A stretch of DNA of 64,000 bases from positions 40,562 through 104,561 of the forward strand of contig CAMCMU010000011.1 of NCBI GenBank assembly GCA_945876035.1. Reading direction: 5' to 3'. Below the pieces are notes generated by a model. It was not told where the DNA came from. It saw only the letters and a program-made list of their open reading frames with translations, and searched no databases. The position numbers were made by a program, and so were the translations under genes. This document shows, one piece after another, positions 40,009-48,735 of this stretch (its first letter is position 1; each line of letters starts with the position of its first letter). The DNA comes from Schlesneria paludicola DSM 18645. Its GTDB lineage: Bacteria > Planctomycetota > Planctomycetia > Planctomycetales > Planctomycetaceae.

Positions 40009-40260
40009 GTGGACCTAGTCCTGATAGGCCTTGCGGTAGCTATCGAGCCTGGCTCACCTTGGGAGAATGGCACCATCGAGAGCTTCAATGGAACGCTCCG
40101 AGACGAACTGCTGGAACGGGAAGCGTTTGACACGCTGCTCGAGGCCAAGGTGCTCATCGAACGGTGGCGGCAGCACTACAACACGATCCGGCCGCACAGT
40201 GCCTTGGGCTACCGGCCCCCGGCGCCGGAGGGCTGGTCTATTGCAGGGCAAAATCCCAGC
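40009..40260 (+). mobile_element. IS3-type element, 3' fragment of orfB
   Basis: Encodes the last third of the DDE integrase: EPGSPWENGTIESFNGTLRDELL contains the catalytic Glu region, followed by RWRQHYNTIRPHSALGYRPP, the usual ending. Everything before the third acidic residue is gone. It is in the same direction as the 5' fragment at 34508 and abuts the 3' end of the amidohydrolase gene. Confidence 0.85.
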
Positions 40261-40290
40261 TTAAGAACTGGCGTCATTCATGAGGGGAGC

Positions 40291-41490
40291 TCAGTGCCAG
40301 CTCAACAATCTTTCTGCCAATCGTGACCAATAAGTCGCGCCAATGATAAGCACCTGATCATTGAAATCATATTTCGGATTATGCAACACACGACCGTTAT
40401 CGGACGGGCCATTTCCCGTCCAGAGATAGCAGCCGGGAGATTTCTGTAACAGAAAGGCGAAATCTTCTGAACCCATACACGGTGCAACGTTGGTATCCAC
40501 ATGATCAACGCCAGCAATTTCAACGGCGGTCGCGCCGGCCCATTCGGTTTCCCGTGGCGTGTTGATTGTGGCCGGATATCGGCGATCGTAAAGCAACTCA
40601 GCGGAACCACCGAAGGAAGCCGCGATCCCCATCACGATGCGGCGCATGGTCGCTTCCACCATGTCTTGCACCGGCTGCCGGAACGTTCGCACTGTGCCAC
40701 GCAGCTTAACCTCCGTGGGAATCACGTTCCAAGTGTCGCCGCCGTGAATCTGAGTAACGCTCAGTACCACTTGATCGAGCGGATTCACATTGCGGCTGGC
40801 GATTGTCTGCAAGGCGGTGACGATTTGAGCGGATACGACAATCGGATCGACGCCGAGATGCGGCATTGCGGCATGCGTTCCTTGTCCACGCACGATGATC
40901 TCAAAAACATCAAACGCAGCCATGATCGGTCCCGAACAGACGCCGAATTGACCAACCGGGATTCCAGGCCAGTTGTGCATTCCAAAAACAGCGTCACAGG
41001 GGAACCGGTCGAAAAGTCCTTCCTGGACCATCACTCGCCCGCCCCCTTCGTTCTCTTCGGCTGGTTGGAAGATCAGGCAGACAGAACCTGTGAAGTTGCG
41101 TGTCTCGGCCAAATACCTGGCCGCACCGAGCAACATCGCCGTATGACCGTCGTGTCCGCAAGCATGCATCTTGCCTCGAAATATTGACCGGTACGGGATG
41201 TCGTTCTGTTCTTCAATGTCGAGCGCGTCGATATCGGCACGTAGTCCGATCATTTTGAGTTTTTTTTCATCCGGTGAAGAGGGACTGGCAACCCGACGAC
41301 CTGAAATGATCCCGACGACACCAGTCTTGGCTAGACCGCGATGCGTTTCAATGCCCCACGATTGCAGCTTCGAAGCGATGAACTCCGAAGCAAACGTCTC
41401 TTCAAACGCGGTTTGCGGATGAGCGTGCAGCTCATGTCGCCAAGCCGTCATTTCGGAATGCCATTCCGTCAGCCGAGGAATCACTTGCAT
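40291..41490 (-). CDS. M20D-type amidohydrolase (hippurate/N-acyl-amino-acid hydrolase family)
   Basis: 399 aa metal-dependent hydrolase acting on N-acyl amino acids or related amides. The start at 41490 (MQVIPRLTEWHSEM) gives a standard N-terminus; ATG at 41532 and GTG at 41568 are possible. WRHELHAHPQTAFEE, GLRADIDALDIEEQ, MHACGHDGHTAMLLGAA (metal Asp/Cys/His) and FQPAEENEGGGRVMV (catalytic Glu pair) are present, with the lid domain from about 180 to 300 and SEDFAFLLQKSPGCY near the end. Cytoplasmic. The IS3 orfB relic ends 30 nt past its stop, but the gene looks complete. Confidence 0.92.
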   Translation of the reverse strand: MQVIPRLTEWHSEMTAWRHELHAHPQTAFEETFASEFIASKLQSWGIETHRGLAKTGVVGIISGRRVASPSSPDEKKLKMIGLRADIDALDIEEQNDIPYRSIFRGKMHACGHDGHTAMLLGAARYLAETRNFTGSVCLIFQPAEENEGGGRVMVQEGLFDRFPCDAVFGMHNWPGIPVGQFGVCSGPIMAAFDVFEIIVRGQGTHAAMPHLGVDPIVVSAQIVTALQTIASRNVNPLDQVVLSVTQIHGGDTWNVIPTEVKLRGTVRTFRQPVQDMVEATMRRIVMGIAASFGGSAELLYDRRYPATINTPRETEWAGATAVEIAGVDHVDTNVAPCMGSEDFAFLLQKSPGCYLWTGNGPSDNGRVLHNPKYDFNDQVLIIGATYWSRLAERLLSWH

Positions 41491-41842
41491 GGATTTATGC
41501 CATTCACGTTTTGTAGGGAATTGGGATTGCATCGCAGACGACTGAAACAATGTCCGCACCGTATTCACCAGAATTCACGGGGCTCATCCGTCATTCCGAT
41601 TTCAATACGACCGCTCTTGAGTGGCGAGCGCAGACGTATCATATCCCAGATCCACCACGAGCAGAACGGATATCGACTCGTGATTAAATGTACGGTGCCA
41701 CTGCGATAAAATCTGTCGGCGTGTCAACAGAGACTTTTCAAACAATGGTCAACGCCGGAACGATTCACCTCTTTCGATCCGAGCATCGGCAGGAAGGTCT
41801 CGTTCCGTACCTCGATCCTCGCGGCTGTGGCCTGACGGACGA
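41491..41842. other. Intergenic, no gene seen
   Basis: 352 nt upstream of the amidohydrolase gene and downstream of the cupin gene. No convincing gene, repeat or terminator. Confidence 0.5.
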
Positions 41843-42220
41843 CTACCTCGTCTCGGCGTCCTTGTTCTCCAGTGGCGGAATGTAGTTGTTGGTCAACTTG
41901 GCGTAGTCTTCACGGACAGGGCTGAAAACATCCAGTACGAGAACCGGGCCAGCGACCGCGACAGCTCGATGCGGGACGTTGGGGGGGATCAAAAACATCG
42001 CTCCGGATTCGCAGAGGCGTGTTTCGTCACCGATGGTGAGTTGCAGTCGCCCGCGAATTAACATCCCTCCCTGTTCGTGGGGATGAGAGTGCAACGGCAC
42101 CTCGGCACCGTCGTCCATTTCGAGATGAGACAGCATTATGTTCTGGCCGAACGGTGTTCTCATCCGGCAGCCGGGAACCGGTGAGATTAGCGGAATCTCG
42201 TCAATATTGATGAATCCCAT
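41843..42220 (-). CDS. Small cupin protein
   Basis: 125 aa single-domain cupin. The ATG at 42220 follows GGAGTTGAC; it lies 20 nt after the DUF1501 stop, so the two genes probably share a transcript. Motif 1 is PLHSHPHEQGGMLIRGRL with the metal His pair and Glu/Gln positions, motif 2 is FLIPPNVPHRAVA. Metal-binding barrels of this size act as isomerases, dioxygenases or sensors; the role here is unknown. Confidence 0.88.
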   Translation of the reverse strand: MGFINIDEIPLISPVPGCRMRTPFGQNIMLSHLEMDDGAEVPLHSHPHEQGGMLIRGRLQLTIGDETRLCESGAMFLIPPNVPHRAVAVAGPVLVLDVFSPVREDYAKLTNNYIPPLENKDAETR

Positions 42221-42240
42221 GTCAACTCCAATCAGACAAC

Positions 42241-43602
42241 TCACACCAACTCGGGTAGTGGTTTGGCATCATCTTCCACAAGGTATTGCGGCCGACCGTT
42301 GAGATCTTGGATTGTCACTTGTGAGGTGTCGACGCCAAGATTGTGAAACAGGGTCGCATAGATTTCGCCGAAGGTCACAGGACGTGCGACGGCTTCGCCA
42401 GCCAGCCGATCTGTAGCGCCGATCACCTGCCCGTGCTTCATCCCTCCTCCGGCCAGCAGGGCACAGTTCACCTGCGGCCAGTGATCACGTCCAACGATCG
42501 AGCTGATTTTGGGAGTCCGGCCGAATTCTCCGACAATGATCACCGAGCAATCTTGGTCGAGTCCTCGCTGATGGAGATCTTCCAATAACGCACTGACACA
42601 CTGGTCGAAGATCGGAAATTCTTCTTCTTCCCGTTTAAAGATCGTATTGTAGGAACCGCCGTGCCAGTCCCACTTACTGTAGTTGAGCGTCACCACGCGT
42701 GCACCCGCCTCAATCAGACGTCGGGCCATCAGCAGACTTTGTGGCACTCGAGGTGCGCCATTCTCATCAATGAAGACATTGGGATCGCCCGTCCCATACC
42801 GCGTCACGATGCGCGGATTCTCCTGCGACAGATCTAATGCTTCCGCCAGTCGCGACGAGGTCAACAATCCCATGGCCTGTTCCGCAAAATGATCCATTCC
42901 CTCCATCATGTGCGTTCCGTCAGCATCACGCCGAAATTGATCGAAACGGCGCATCAGCGATCGGCGGTCTCCCAATCGTTCCAGTGTTATACCGTTGAGA
43001 ACCATGTCCTCTCGCGTCGGTCCCATAGGACGGAACGGGGATTGTGACGCTCCCAGAAAACCGGGACCGGGTTCGTTATATGGCCCATGGGAGCAGGGGT
43101 AACAAAGACTGATGAACGGCGGGGTCGCAATATTGGCGGGCCCCAGTGTTTTCGAGACCATCGAACCGAATTGCGGCCAACCTCCCAACGGATTCGGCCG
43201 ACGGGGGTGATGTCCGTTGAAAACTTGGATCGCATCGTGATCGGCTTGATTGCCAACGAGTGACCGGATAATCGTGAACTTATCCGCCATTCCGGCAAGT
43301 CGTGGAAACGCTTCGCAGATTTCGACGCCGGGAACGTTCGTCGGGATCGGACGCCACGGCCCGGCCACCTCTTTGGGTGCCTGCGGTTTCAGGTCGAACA
43401 TATCCTGATGCGGCGGTCCCCCCACGAGATAAATCAGGATCACCGACTTTGTCGATGGACCAGCTCCCGCAGCAGATTCCGCCCTTAATAATTGAGGGAG
43501 GGTCAATCCACCCAGGCCGAGCGTGCCGATCTTCAAAAACGTGCGCCGACTCCGGCGGTCGGCTAAACTCGGCGAATCGAATCGGCCCTGCCCCGTCAGC
43601 AT
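42241..43602 (-). CDS. DUF1501 domain protein with Tat-like leader
   Basis: 453 aa. The leader has RRSRRTFLKIGTLGLGGL, a good twin-arginine signal, then a mature part with VILIYLVGGPPHQDMFDLKP, FTIIRSLVGNQADHDA, WDWHGGSY, VIIVGEFGRTPKI and GRDHWPQVNCALLAGGG. The metal-like His/Asp residues of the alkaline-phosphatase-type fold are kept. It is followed by the cupin gene and preceded, after 340 nt, by another DUF1501 gene. Confidence 0.9.
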   Translation of the reverse strand: MLTGQGRFDSPSLADRRSRRTFLKIGTLGLGGLTLPQLLRAESAAGAGPSTKSVILIYLVGGPPHQDMFDLKPQAPKEVAGPWRPIPTNVPGVEICEAFPRLAGMADKFTIIRSLVGNQADHDAIQVFNGHHPRRPNPLGGWPQFGSMVSKTLGPANIATPPFISLCYPCSHGPYNEPGPGFLGASQSPFRPMGPTREDMVLNGITLERLGDRRSLMRRFDQFRRDADGTHMMEGMDHFAEQAMGLLTSSRLAEALDLSQENPRIVTRYGTGDPNVFIDENGAPRVPQSLLMARRLIEAGARVVTLNYSKWDWHGGSYNTIFKREEEEFPIFDQCVSALLEDLHQRGLDQDCSVIIVGEFGRTPKISSIVGRDHWPQVNCALLAGGGMKHGQVIGATDRLAGEAVARPVTFGEIYATLFHNLGVDTSQVTIQDLNGRPQYLVEDDAKPLPELV

Positions 43603-43942
43603 AAATCAACCCCCGAACAGTCACACAGACCCTAATTTTTCAAACCGAATCGGCAACCCGCCACAACCAACAATTTTCTTGACCGAAGGTTTACAATAGC
43701 CGTAGATCGAAATGAAATCGACGGCATTTTCCATTTTTTTCCGATATTTCCTCAACGCTCAAAACGGATCGCAGGTGCCAAAGCGTTCACCCAAACGAAT
43801 GAACGAGGACCGACTCCGACGTCGTGCAGTCGATTTGATCCGCGGATCAGCGCCCTTGAGAGCGTGTGTTGCGTTGTTGCTTTCACTGACGGTGACGTCA
43901 CAACTGCGGAGTCCTTTCCAACTGAGACTCTACGATAACGCC
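43603..43942. other. Intergenic between two DUF1501 genes
   Basis: 340 nt; the promoter of the 42241-43602 gene should be here. No open frame of note and no clear terminator for the upstream DUF1501 gene. Confidence 0.5.
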
Positions 43943-45367
43943 TCATCCAAACAATTCGATCAGCGGTTCGCCGGTCGAGAGTGGACGAGTGAAGCCATCT
44001 TTGCCGAGGCGTTGATCGAGCGGAACACCCATCGCATGGAAGATCGTGGCACCAAGATCTTGAGGACGGACAGGCCGATCTTTCACATAGGCTGCGTGCT
44101 TGTCCGATTCGCCGTAGACAGCTCCACCGCGGATGCCGCCACCCGCCAAAATTGCAGAGTAGCAGGTTGGCCAATGTTGCCGTCCAGGATTGGTGCCGCG
44201 GGCATTAATGATGGGAGTGCGACCGAATTCACCAACGCAGACAACCATCGTACTTTCCAGCATGCCGCGATCTTTGAGGTCGTTCAGCAGGGCCGAAAGC
44301 GCTTGGTCGAGTTTCGGCAGGCACCAACCCATACCGTACGATCCATGACCGAAGGCGTTACCCATCCCCATCTCACCGCCGTGCATATCCCAACTGGAAC
44401 TGGGTGCTCCGCCGCCGCCCTCTGGAGCCGTACCCGTCCATCCATTGACGGTGACGAATCCCACTCCCGATTCGACCAGCCGACGGGCCAGGAGCAGGTT
44501 TTGTCCCAAGGGGTGCATGCCATAACGTTCGCGGACGGACGTTGGTTCGTGATTCAGCTCGAACGGCTCGCGTCCTTCCGATCCGCTCGTCAATTCAAAC
44601 GCACGGTGGTGGAGGTCTTGCCAGTCTGTGGTGGTTCGATGAATTTCGCTGGAGCTGCCCGTAGAACTCAGTCCCTGGAGCAATCGACGTCGGTCCCGCA
44701 TTCTCTCAGCGACGACTGCCGATTCCAGTTCTTCAGGAGCTTTGAAAGATGGCAACGCCGGATGATTTGATGCCGAGCCGACGAACAATGGGCTGTGCGC
44801 CGATCCCAGATGGCCTCCCGTACCAATGTTTGGAGCACAGAAGACCGGATCGCCGACGCATTTAATGAGCCAGACATAGGGCGCGATGGTCCGCTCGTTC
44901 GGCCGAACCTTGGCCAAAATTGCCCCCAGGTAGGGTGCATCGGGCGGCGCGGCTGCTTGACCACTCAGACAGTGGTGCATCGCGTCGAAGTGGTTGCTGA
45001 TGCCGCCCACATGAGTCATCGACCGGATCAGGCAAAATTGGTCGGTCATCTGCGCAAGTTGTGTGTGCAGTTCGCTGATCTGCATGCCAGGAACCTTCGT
45101 CGAAATTGGCTGATAGGGTCCGCGAATCGCGTCCGGAGCGAATGGCTTCAGATCCCATGTATCAAGGTGACTCGGACCGCCACACAGCAGGATGAAGATA
45201 CAAGACTTCTCGGCTGCGCCTCGACCAATCCCCCGAGTCTGATCGACACCAGCGGCGACCATGCCGGGTAAACCGACCGGCAGTGCACCGACTCCCGCCG
45301 CCTGAAGTAACCGACGACGCGACATGACATCGAACAGTGACCGTGTCGCATTCGGGGGCATGGGCAT
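43943..45367 (-). CDS. DUF1501 domain protein, second subtype
   Basis: 474 aa. Leader MSRRRLLQAAGVGALPVGLPG is Tat-like. Family motifs are IFILLCGGPSHLDTWDLKP, FCLIRSMTHVGGISNHFDAMHH, VVCVGEFGRTPIINARG and GRQHWPTCYSAILAGGG. It differs from the neighbouring copy by a Gly/Met-rich insertion (DMHGGEMGMGNAFGHGS), so the two are divergent paralogues rather than a recent duplication. Such proteins are exported; their reaction is not established. Confidence 0.9.
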   Translation of the reverse strand: MPMPPNATRSLFDVMSRRRLLQAAGVGALPVGLPGMVAAGVDQTRGIGRGAAEKSCIFILLCGGPSHLDTWDLKPFAPDAIRGPYQPISTKVPGMQISELHTQLAQMTDQFCLIRSMTHVGGISNHFDAMHHCLSGQAAAPPDAPYLGAILAKVRPNERTIAPYVWLIKCVGDPVFCAPNIGTGGHLGSAHSPLFVGSASNHPALPSFKAPEELESAVVAERMRDRRRLLQGLSSTGSSSEIHRTTTDWQDLHHRAFELTSGSEGREPFELNHEPTSVRERYGMHPLGQNLLLARRLVESGVGFVTVNGWTGTAPEGGGGAPSSSWDMHGGEMGMGNAFGHGSYGMGWCLPKLDQALSALLNDLKDRGMLESTMVVCVGEFGRTPIINARGTNPGRQHWPTCYSAILAGGGIRGGAVYGESDKHAAYVKDRPVRPQDLGATIFHAMGVPLDQRLGKDGFTRPLSTGEPLIELFG

Positions 45368-45732
45368 TCGGCGTTCCTCTTACTGGTCTGTGTGGATGAA
45401 TGGCCGGCGTGATGTGATCGCAATTCTTTGTAGACACGAATTCATTAACAATCCCAAACGACTAGGGATACTCCCGATCGTATCGCCATCTCACACCAAT
45501 TGTTGCACATTTTTTGTTGACCACCTTAGTTTGTGACTGTCAGAGGAAACTCGTCACCCGATCACTTCTGTCATCCCGTCCGAAAAGAGATGACATTTTT
45601 CAGGTCATCCCGTTACGGTGTGACTCTGCTCCAAACGTCTTGAAAACCGACTCATCCCAAACGAGGCAACTCAGGCAAGACCCAAGAATCGTGTGTGTGT
45701 GTGTGTGGAACGCCTCGTTCTGGAACAGCCTG
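45368..45732. other. Intergenic with (GT)8 microsatellite
   Basis: 365 nt between the DUF1501 start and the U32 stop. GT repeats fill about 45691-45706 and are flanked by ACGAGGC (45661-45667) and GCCTCGT (45712-45718). No gene. Confidence 0.5.
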
Positions 45733-48462
45733 TTAGAGAATGGCGAGCGGATTGCGTCGCTGTTCCAGTGTGCCGCGTGTCACGCCGACTCGGTTGGCTG
45801 CATGAAGAGTCCGCCAAACGTCTTCACTGCGGATACGGCCGGCGAGCAGATTCCGGTACAGGCCAAGAATTTGACGGACCGCAGTCGGGCTTTCCTCAAG
45901 GCATTCGACTCTGAAGTCTCGAATTCCCCGCTCCAACAGAGTACCAACAACGTCGGCGCCACTTTGTGGTACGGCGTTGAAGAGTGTATTTCGACAGGCG
46001 ACATCTGCCTTCAGTGGATGTTCGCTGCCCACGCGATCTCGAAGCTGAACTTGCATCGTGTCGCACGGGCGACCGCAATTGTGTTTATTGGTCCCCGGCG
46101 AGAGAACCGCACAAAAAACGCAGTGTTCCATGTGAAACATCGGCATGTGTTGGTGTACGACAATTTCAAACCAACATGGCGGTGCCGCCGTGACGAGTTC
46201 CACCAGTTGATCGCGGTTCAAGTCATACGAGGCCGTGATCCGTTGCGATCCCTCGCTGATCAAGAATTGAGAGGTCAATTCGTTGGTTGCGTTCAATGTG
46301 TAGTCTACGACAAACGGAACACTGTGTTCGGCACAGAACCGCATTCCGCTGAGATTTCTGACGAGCATTCCGTCGGCAGAATATTTCATCATCGCTCGGA
46401 TCAATCCCGCTTCGTCGGGCTTCTGAATGCGTGGTGTCGCCAAATAGATTGTGCGATTTTCCCGTCGAGCAATGGCTACCGCCTCGCGATACTGCCGAAT
46501 ATCCTGAAAATCGGCGTAGATGATCGCTGTACACCAATCGCCGGACTCGGAACGAGCGGGGAGTTCTAGACGGGGTTCCTCAACCAGACCCTCGTGATTC
46601 GAATTCTGCGCGACCACTCGCAGTTGCTCCAAGGTTCGGCAGAGGACATGTAAACGCGGTGCCACGATCGAGGATGGCGGCTCGTGCCTGTCCCGCGTTC
46701 TGCTGACTTCGGCATTCGCTGCAGCGTCGGCCTCCGGAGCCGGAAATGGCTCTTCTTCTCTGCCAATCGAGGCACGCAATGCGGTAAGAGCCGCACCGTG
46801 GAAGAGATTTCGCGGACGCGGTTGCCGAGTCGCCTCGTCCAATCGCGCGACAAGTTGCCTCCGCAATTGAGACAGGACACTGAGCGGAATCATCGGACTG
46901 CCGATGATCTCTGTTTCAAGCCCCTTCAATTCGTAGACCGTGTTTCCCAGACGACTCAGTTGCTCACGGAGGAATTCGACCGTGATCGGATGTTTCCGGG
47001 CAACGGGTAAGGGTTCCGGGGATGTGATGACCACCGAAATCAAACCGGTCTCGAAAGGCTCACATCCGCATTCCTCGGTTGGATCTGTGGATGCCATGGA
47101 AACCAGCGAGGGTAATGTTCCGATGAGTTGCAGAGGCTGTCCCACGAGGCAGCGGACTTTGACATCCAGCGGCCTCTTGCGCAGTGGATCGGGCCCCGTA
47201 AACGTTTGCCGCAGTTTAGCCGTCAGACGCGGATCGTCCGTTTTCCACAATTTTTGACCGACCGCCAGTCGCACAAAATCGATGCCTCGGTCACGGTGCA
47301 GACCCGCGAACTCCAAAGCAACGACTCCGTCTGTTGCCGCGTCAATCGGTCGGTCTCGCCGGGAGATACCAAAAACCCGGCCCCCCTGCTCTTCACCGGC
47401 GGCGCGATCACCTTCGAAAACGATTCCATCGCCTCTGGCAACCGGCCCCGCAAGCTGGACCTCCACAAAATTTTGGCCGATTCGGACAATCTCGCCCAAC
47501 AAGATGCCTCGTTTGGCCGAGGACTGACCGGGGACAAGCATCTTATGATCGTCACCTCTCAACCAACCCGGACTAAATCCACGAGAGAACGAGAGTTCCA
47601 TTTCTCGAACCTCTGCGGCAGTGAATTCCCGCGGCATGCCGGTCATGGCCGCATCGATGGCAGCACGATAGTGTTTGGTGATGTTGGCCACGTACTCTGG
47701 CGTCTTTAATCGCCCTTCGATTTTAAAGGAAGAGACTCCGGCGGCAATCAGATCCGTCGTGAGGTCATAGGCCGCCAAATCCTGTGGGCTCAGCAGATAT
47801 TTCTGCGTTCCGAGATCGATATCCTCGCCGTCACAAATCAGATCGTAGGGAAGCCGACATGCCTGAGCGCACTGGCCACGATTGGCACTCCGCCCTCCGA
47901 GTGATTCACTCGTCAGGCATTGACCTGAATAGGCCACGCACAAGGCTCCATGAACAAATGCTTCGAGAGGCACTGCGCACGATCGTCTCAACTTGGCAAT
48001 CTCGCGAAGGGACAGTTCACGCGGAAGGACAACCCGCTGGATTCCCAATTCCGCGGCCACGCGGATGCACTCCGCGCTGGTCAAAGTCATCTGAGTTGAC
48101 GCATGAATTGGCAAGTCCGGGCACGTGAGACGAATCAGCCTCAGCAGACCGATGTCTTGAACAAGAACCGCGTCGACATCGTCACGGGCGATTTGTCGCA
48201 CCAAATCTTCCAATTCCCTGAGTTCACTGGGAAACACCAGTGTGTTCAGTGTGACGTAGCCCTTGACACCACGATGGTGCAGGAAGGCCATGACATCGCC
48301 CAATTCATTCCGCTCGATGTTCGTCGCTCGAGCCCGCGCATTGAATCCGCAGTTCAAGCCAAAATAAACGGCATCCGCTCCGTTCTCAACGGCCGCACGC
48401 AAGCACTCACGATCGCCCGCAGGGGCCAACAATTCAGGACGACAAAGAGACGTCGACAGCAT
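45733..48462 (-). CDS. U32-family peptidase-like protein (RlhA-type)
   Basis: 909 aa. The N-terminal TIM-like domain has RPELLAPAGDRECLRAAVENGADAVYFG and HASTQMTLTSAECIRVA; the U32 signature is EAFVHGALCVAYSGQCLTS, followed by the Cys-containing RGQCAQACRLPYDL. A DUF3656-like middle domain and a further C-terminal repeat with Cys residues (HMEHCVFCAVL, CGRPCD) follow. In E. coli, RlhA and TrhP of this family hydroxylate rRNA or tRNA, using prephenate-dependent chemistry and iron-sulfur. The length fits the long RlhA type. RNA hydroxylation is therefore more likely than proteolysis; the target is inferred. Confidence 0.88.
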   Translation of the reverse strand: MLSTSLCRPELLAPAGDRECLRAAVENGADAVYFGLNCGFNARARATNIERNELGDVMAFLHHRGVKGYVTLNTLVFPSELRELEDLVRQIARDDVDAVLVQDIGLLRLIRLTCPDLPIHASTQMTLTSAECIRVAAELGIQRVVLPRELSLREIAKLRRSCAVPLEAFVHGALCVAYSGQCLTSESLGGRSANRGQCAQACRLPYDLICDGEDIDLGTQKYLLSPQDLAAYDLTTDLIAAGVSSFKIEGRLKTPEYVANITKHYRAAIDAAMTGMPREFTAAEVREMELSFSRGFSPGWLRGDDHKMLVPGQSSAKRGILLGEIVRIGQNFVEVQLAGPVARGDGIVFEGDRAAGEEQGGRVFGISRRDRPIDAATDGVVALEFAGLHRDRGIDFVRLAVGQKLWKTDDPRLTAKLRQTFTGPDPLRKRPLDVKVRCLVGQPLQLIGTLPSLVSMASTDPTEECGCEPFETGLISVVITSPEPLPVARKHPITVEFLREQLSRLGNTVYELKGLETEIIGSPMIPLSVLSQLRRQLVARLDEATRQPRPRNLFHGAALTALRASIGREEEPFPAPEADAAANAEVSRTRDRHEPPSSIVAPRLHVLCRTLEQLRVVAQNSNHEGLVEEPRLELPARSESGDWCTAIIYADFQDIRQYREAVAIARRENRTIYLATPRIQKPDEAGLIRAMMKYSADGMLVRNLSGMRFCAEHSVPFVVDYTLNATNELTSQFLISEGSQRITASYDLNRDQLVELVTAAPPCWFEIVVHQHMPMFHMEHCVFCAVLSPGTNKHNCGRPCDTMQVQLRDRVGSEHPLKADVACRNTLFNAVPQSGADVVGTLLERGIRDFRVECLEESPTAVRQILGLYRNLLAGRIRSEDVWRTLHAANRVGVTRGTLEQRRNPLAIL

Positions 48463-48735
48463 GGCAAAGACAATTCATTCGGGGGGACAAACCGACTGAT
48501 CAAAGTCTGCAAAGGACACAGGCGTTGTTTCCTAGACTACCATGTGTTCGAGGCGAACGCGTCCGGAAACCGATGCGAAAGATTTCAAGAGGGCGAATTG
48601 TAGTTCCTCCCGCCCGCATCGCGAGAGACCACACACATCCGCAGCGGATCTCCCATCAGGAAACGCCGGGTGGGCGCAAAAAAACAGCCCGACTGCGTCC
48701 AAGCTGCCGGGCTGTTGATTCTGTTTCTCAAACGA
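48463..48735. other. Intergenic with terminator
   Basis: 273 nt between the regulator stop and the U32 start; holds the terminator below and should hold the U32 promoter. Confidence 0.5.
48678..48716 (-). terminator. Intrinsic terminator of the NtrC-like regulator gene
   Basis: AACAGCCCG (48683-48691) pairs with CGGGCTGTT (48708-48716); on the minus strand the stem is followed by a run of T (48678-48684). It is 20 nt after the regulator stop. Confidence 0.85.

Noticed and set aside
43712..44770. 352-codon plus-strand open frame
   Set aside because: Antisense to the DUF1501 gene at 43943-45367, no recognisable domain.
45514..46569. 351-codon plus-strand open frame
   Set aside because: Antisense to the U32 gene and no protein family visible.
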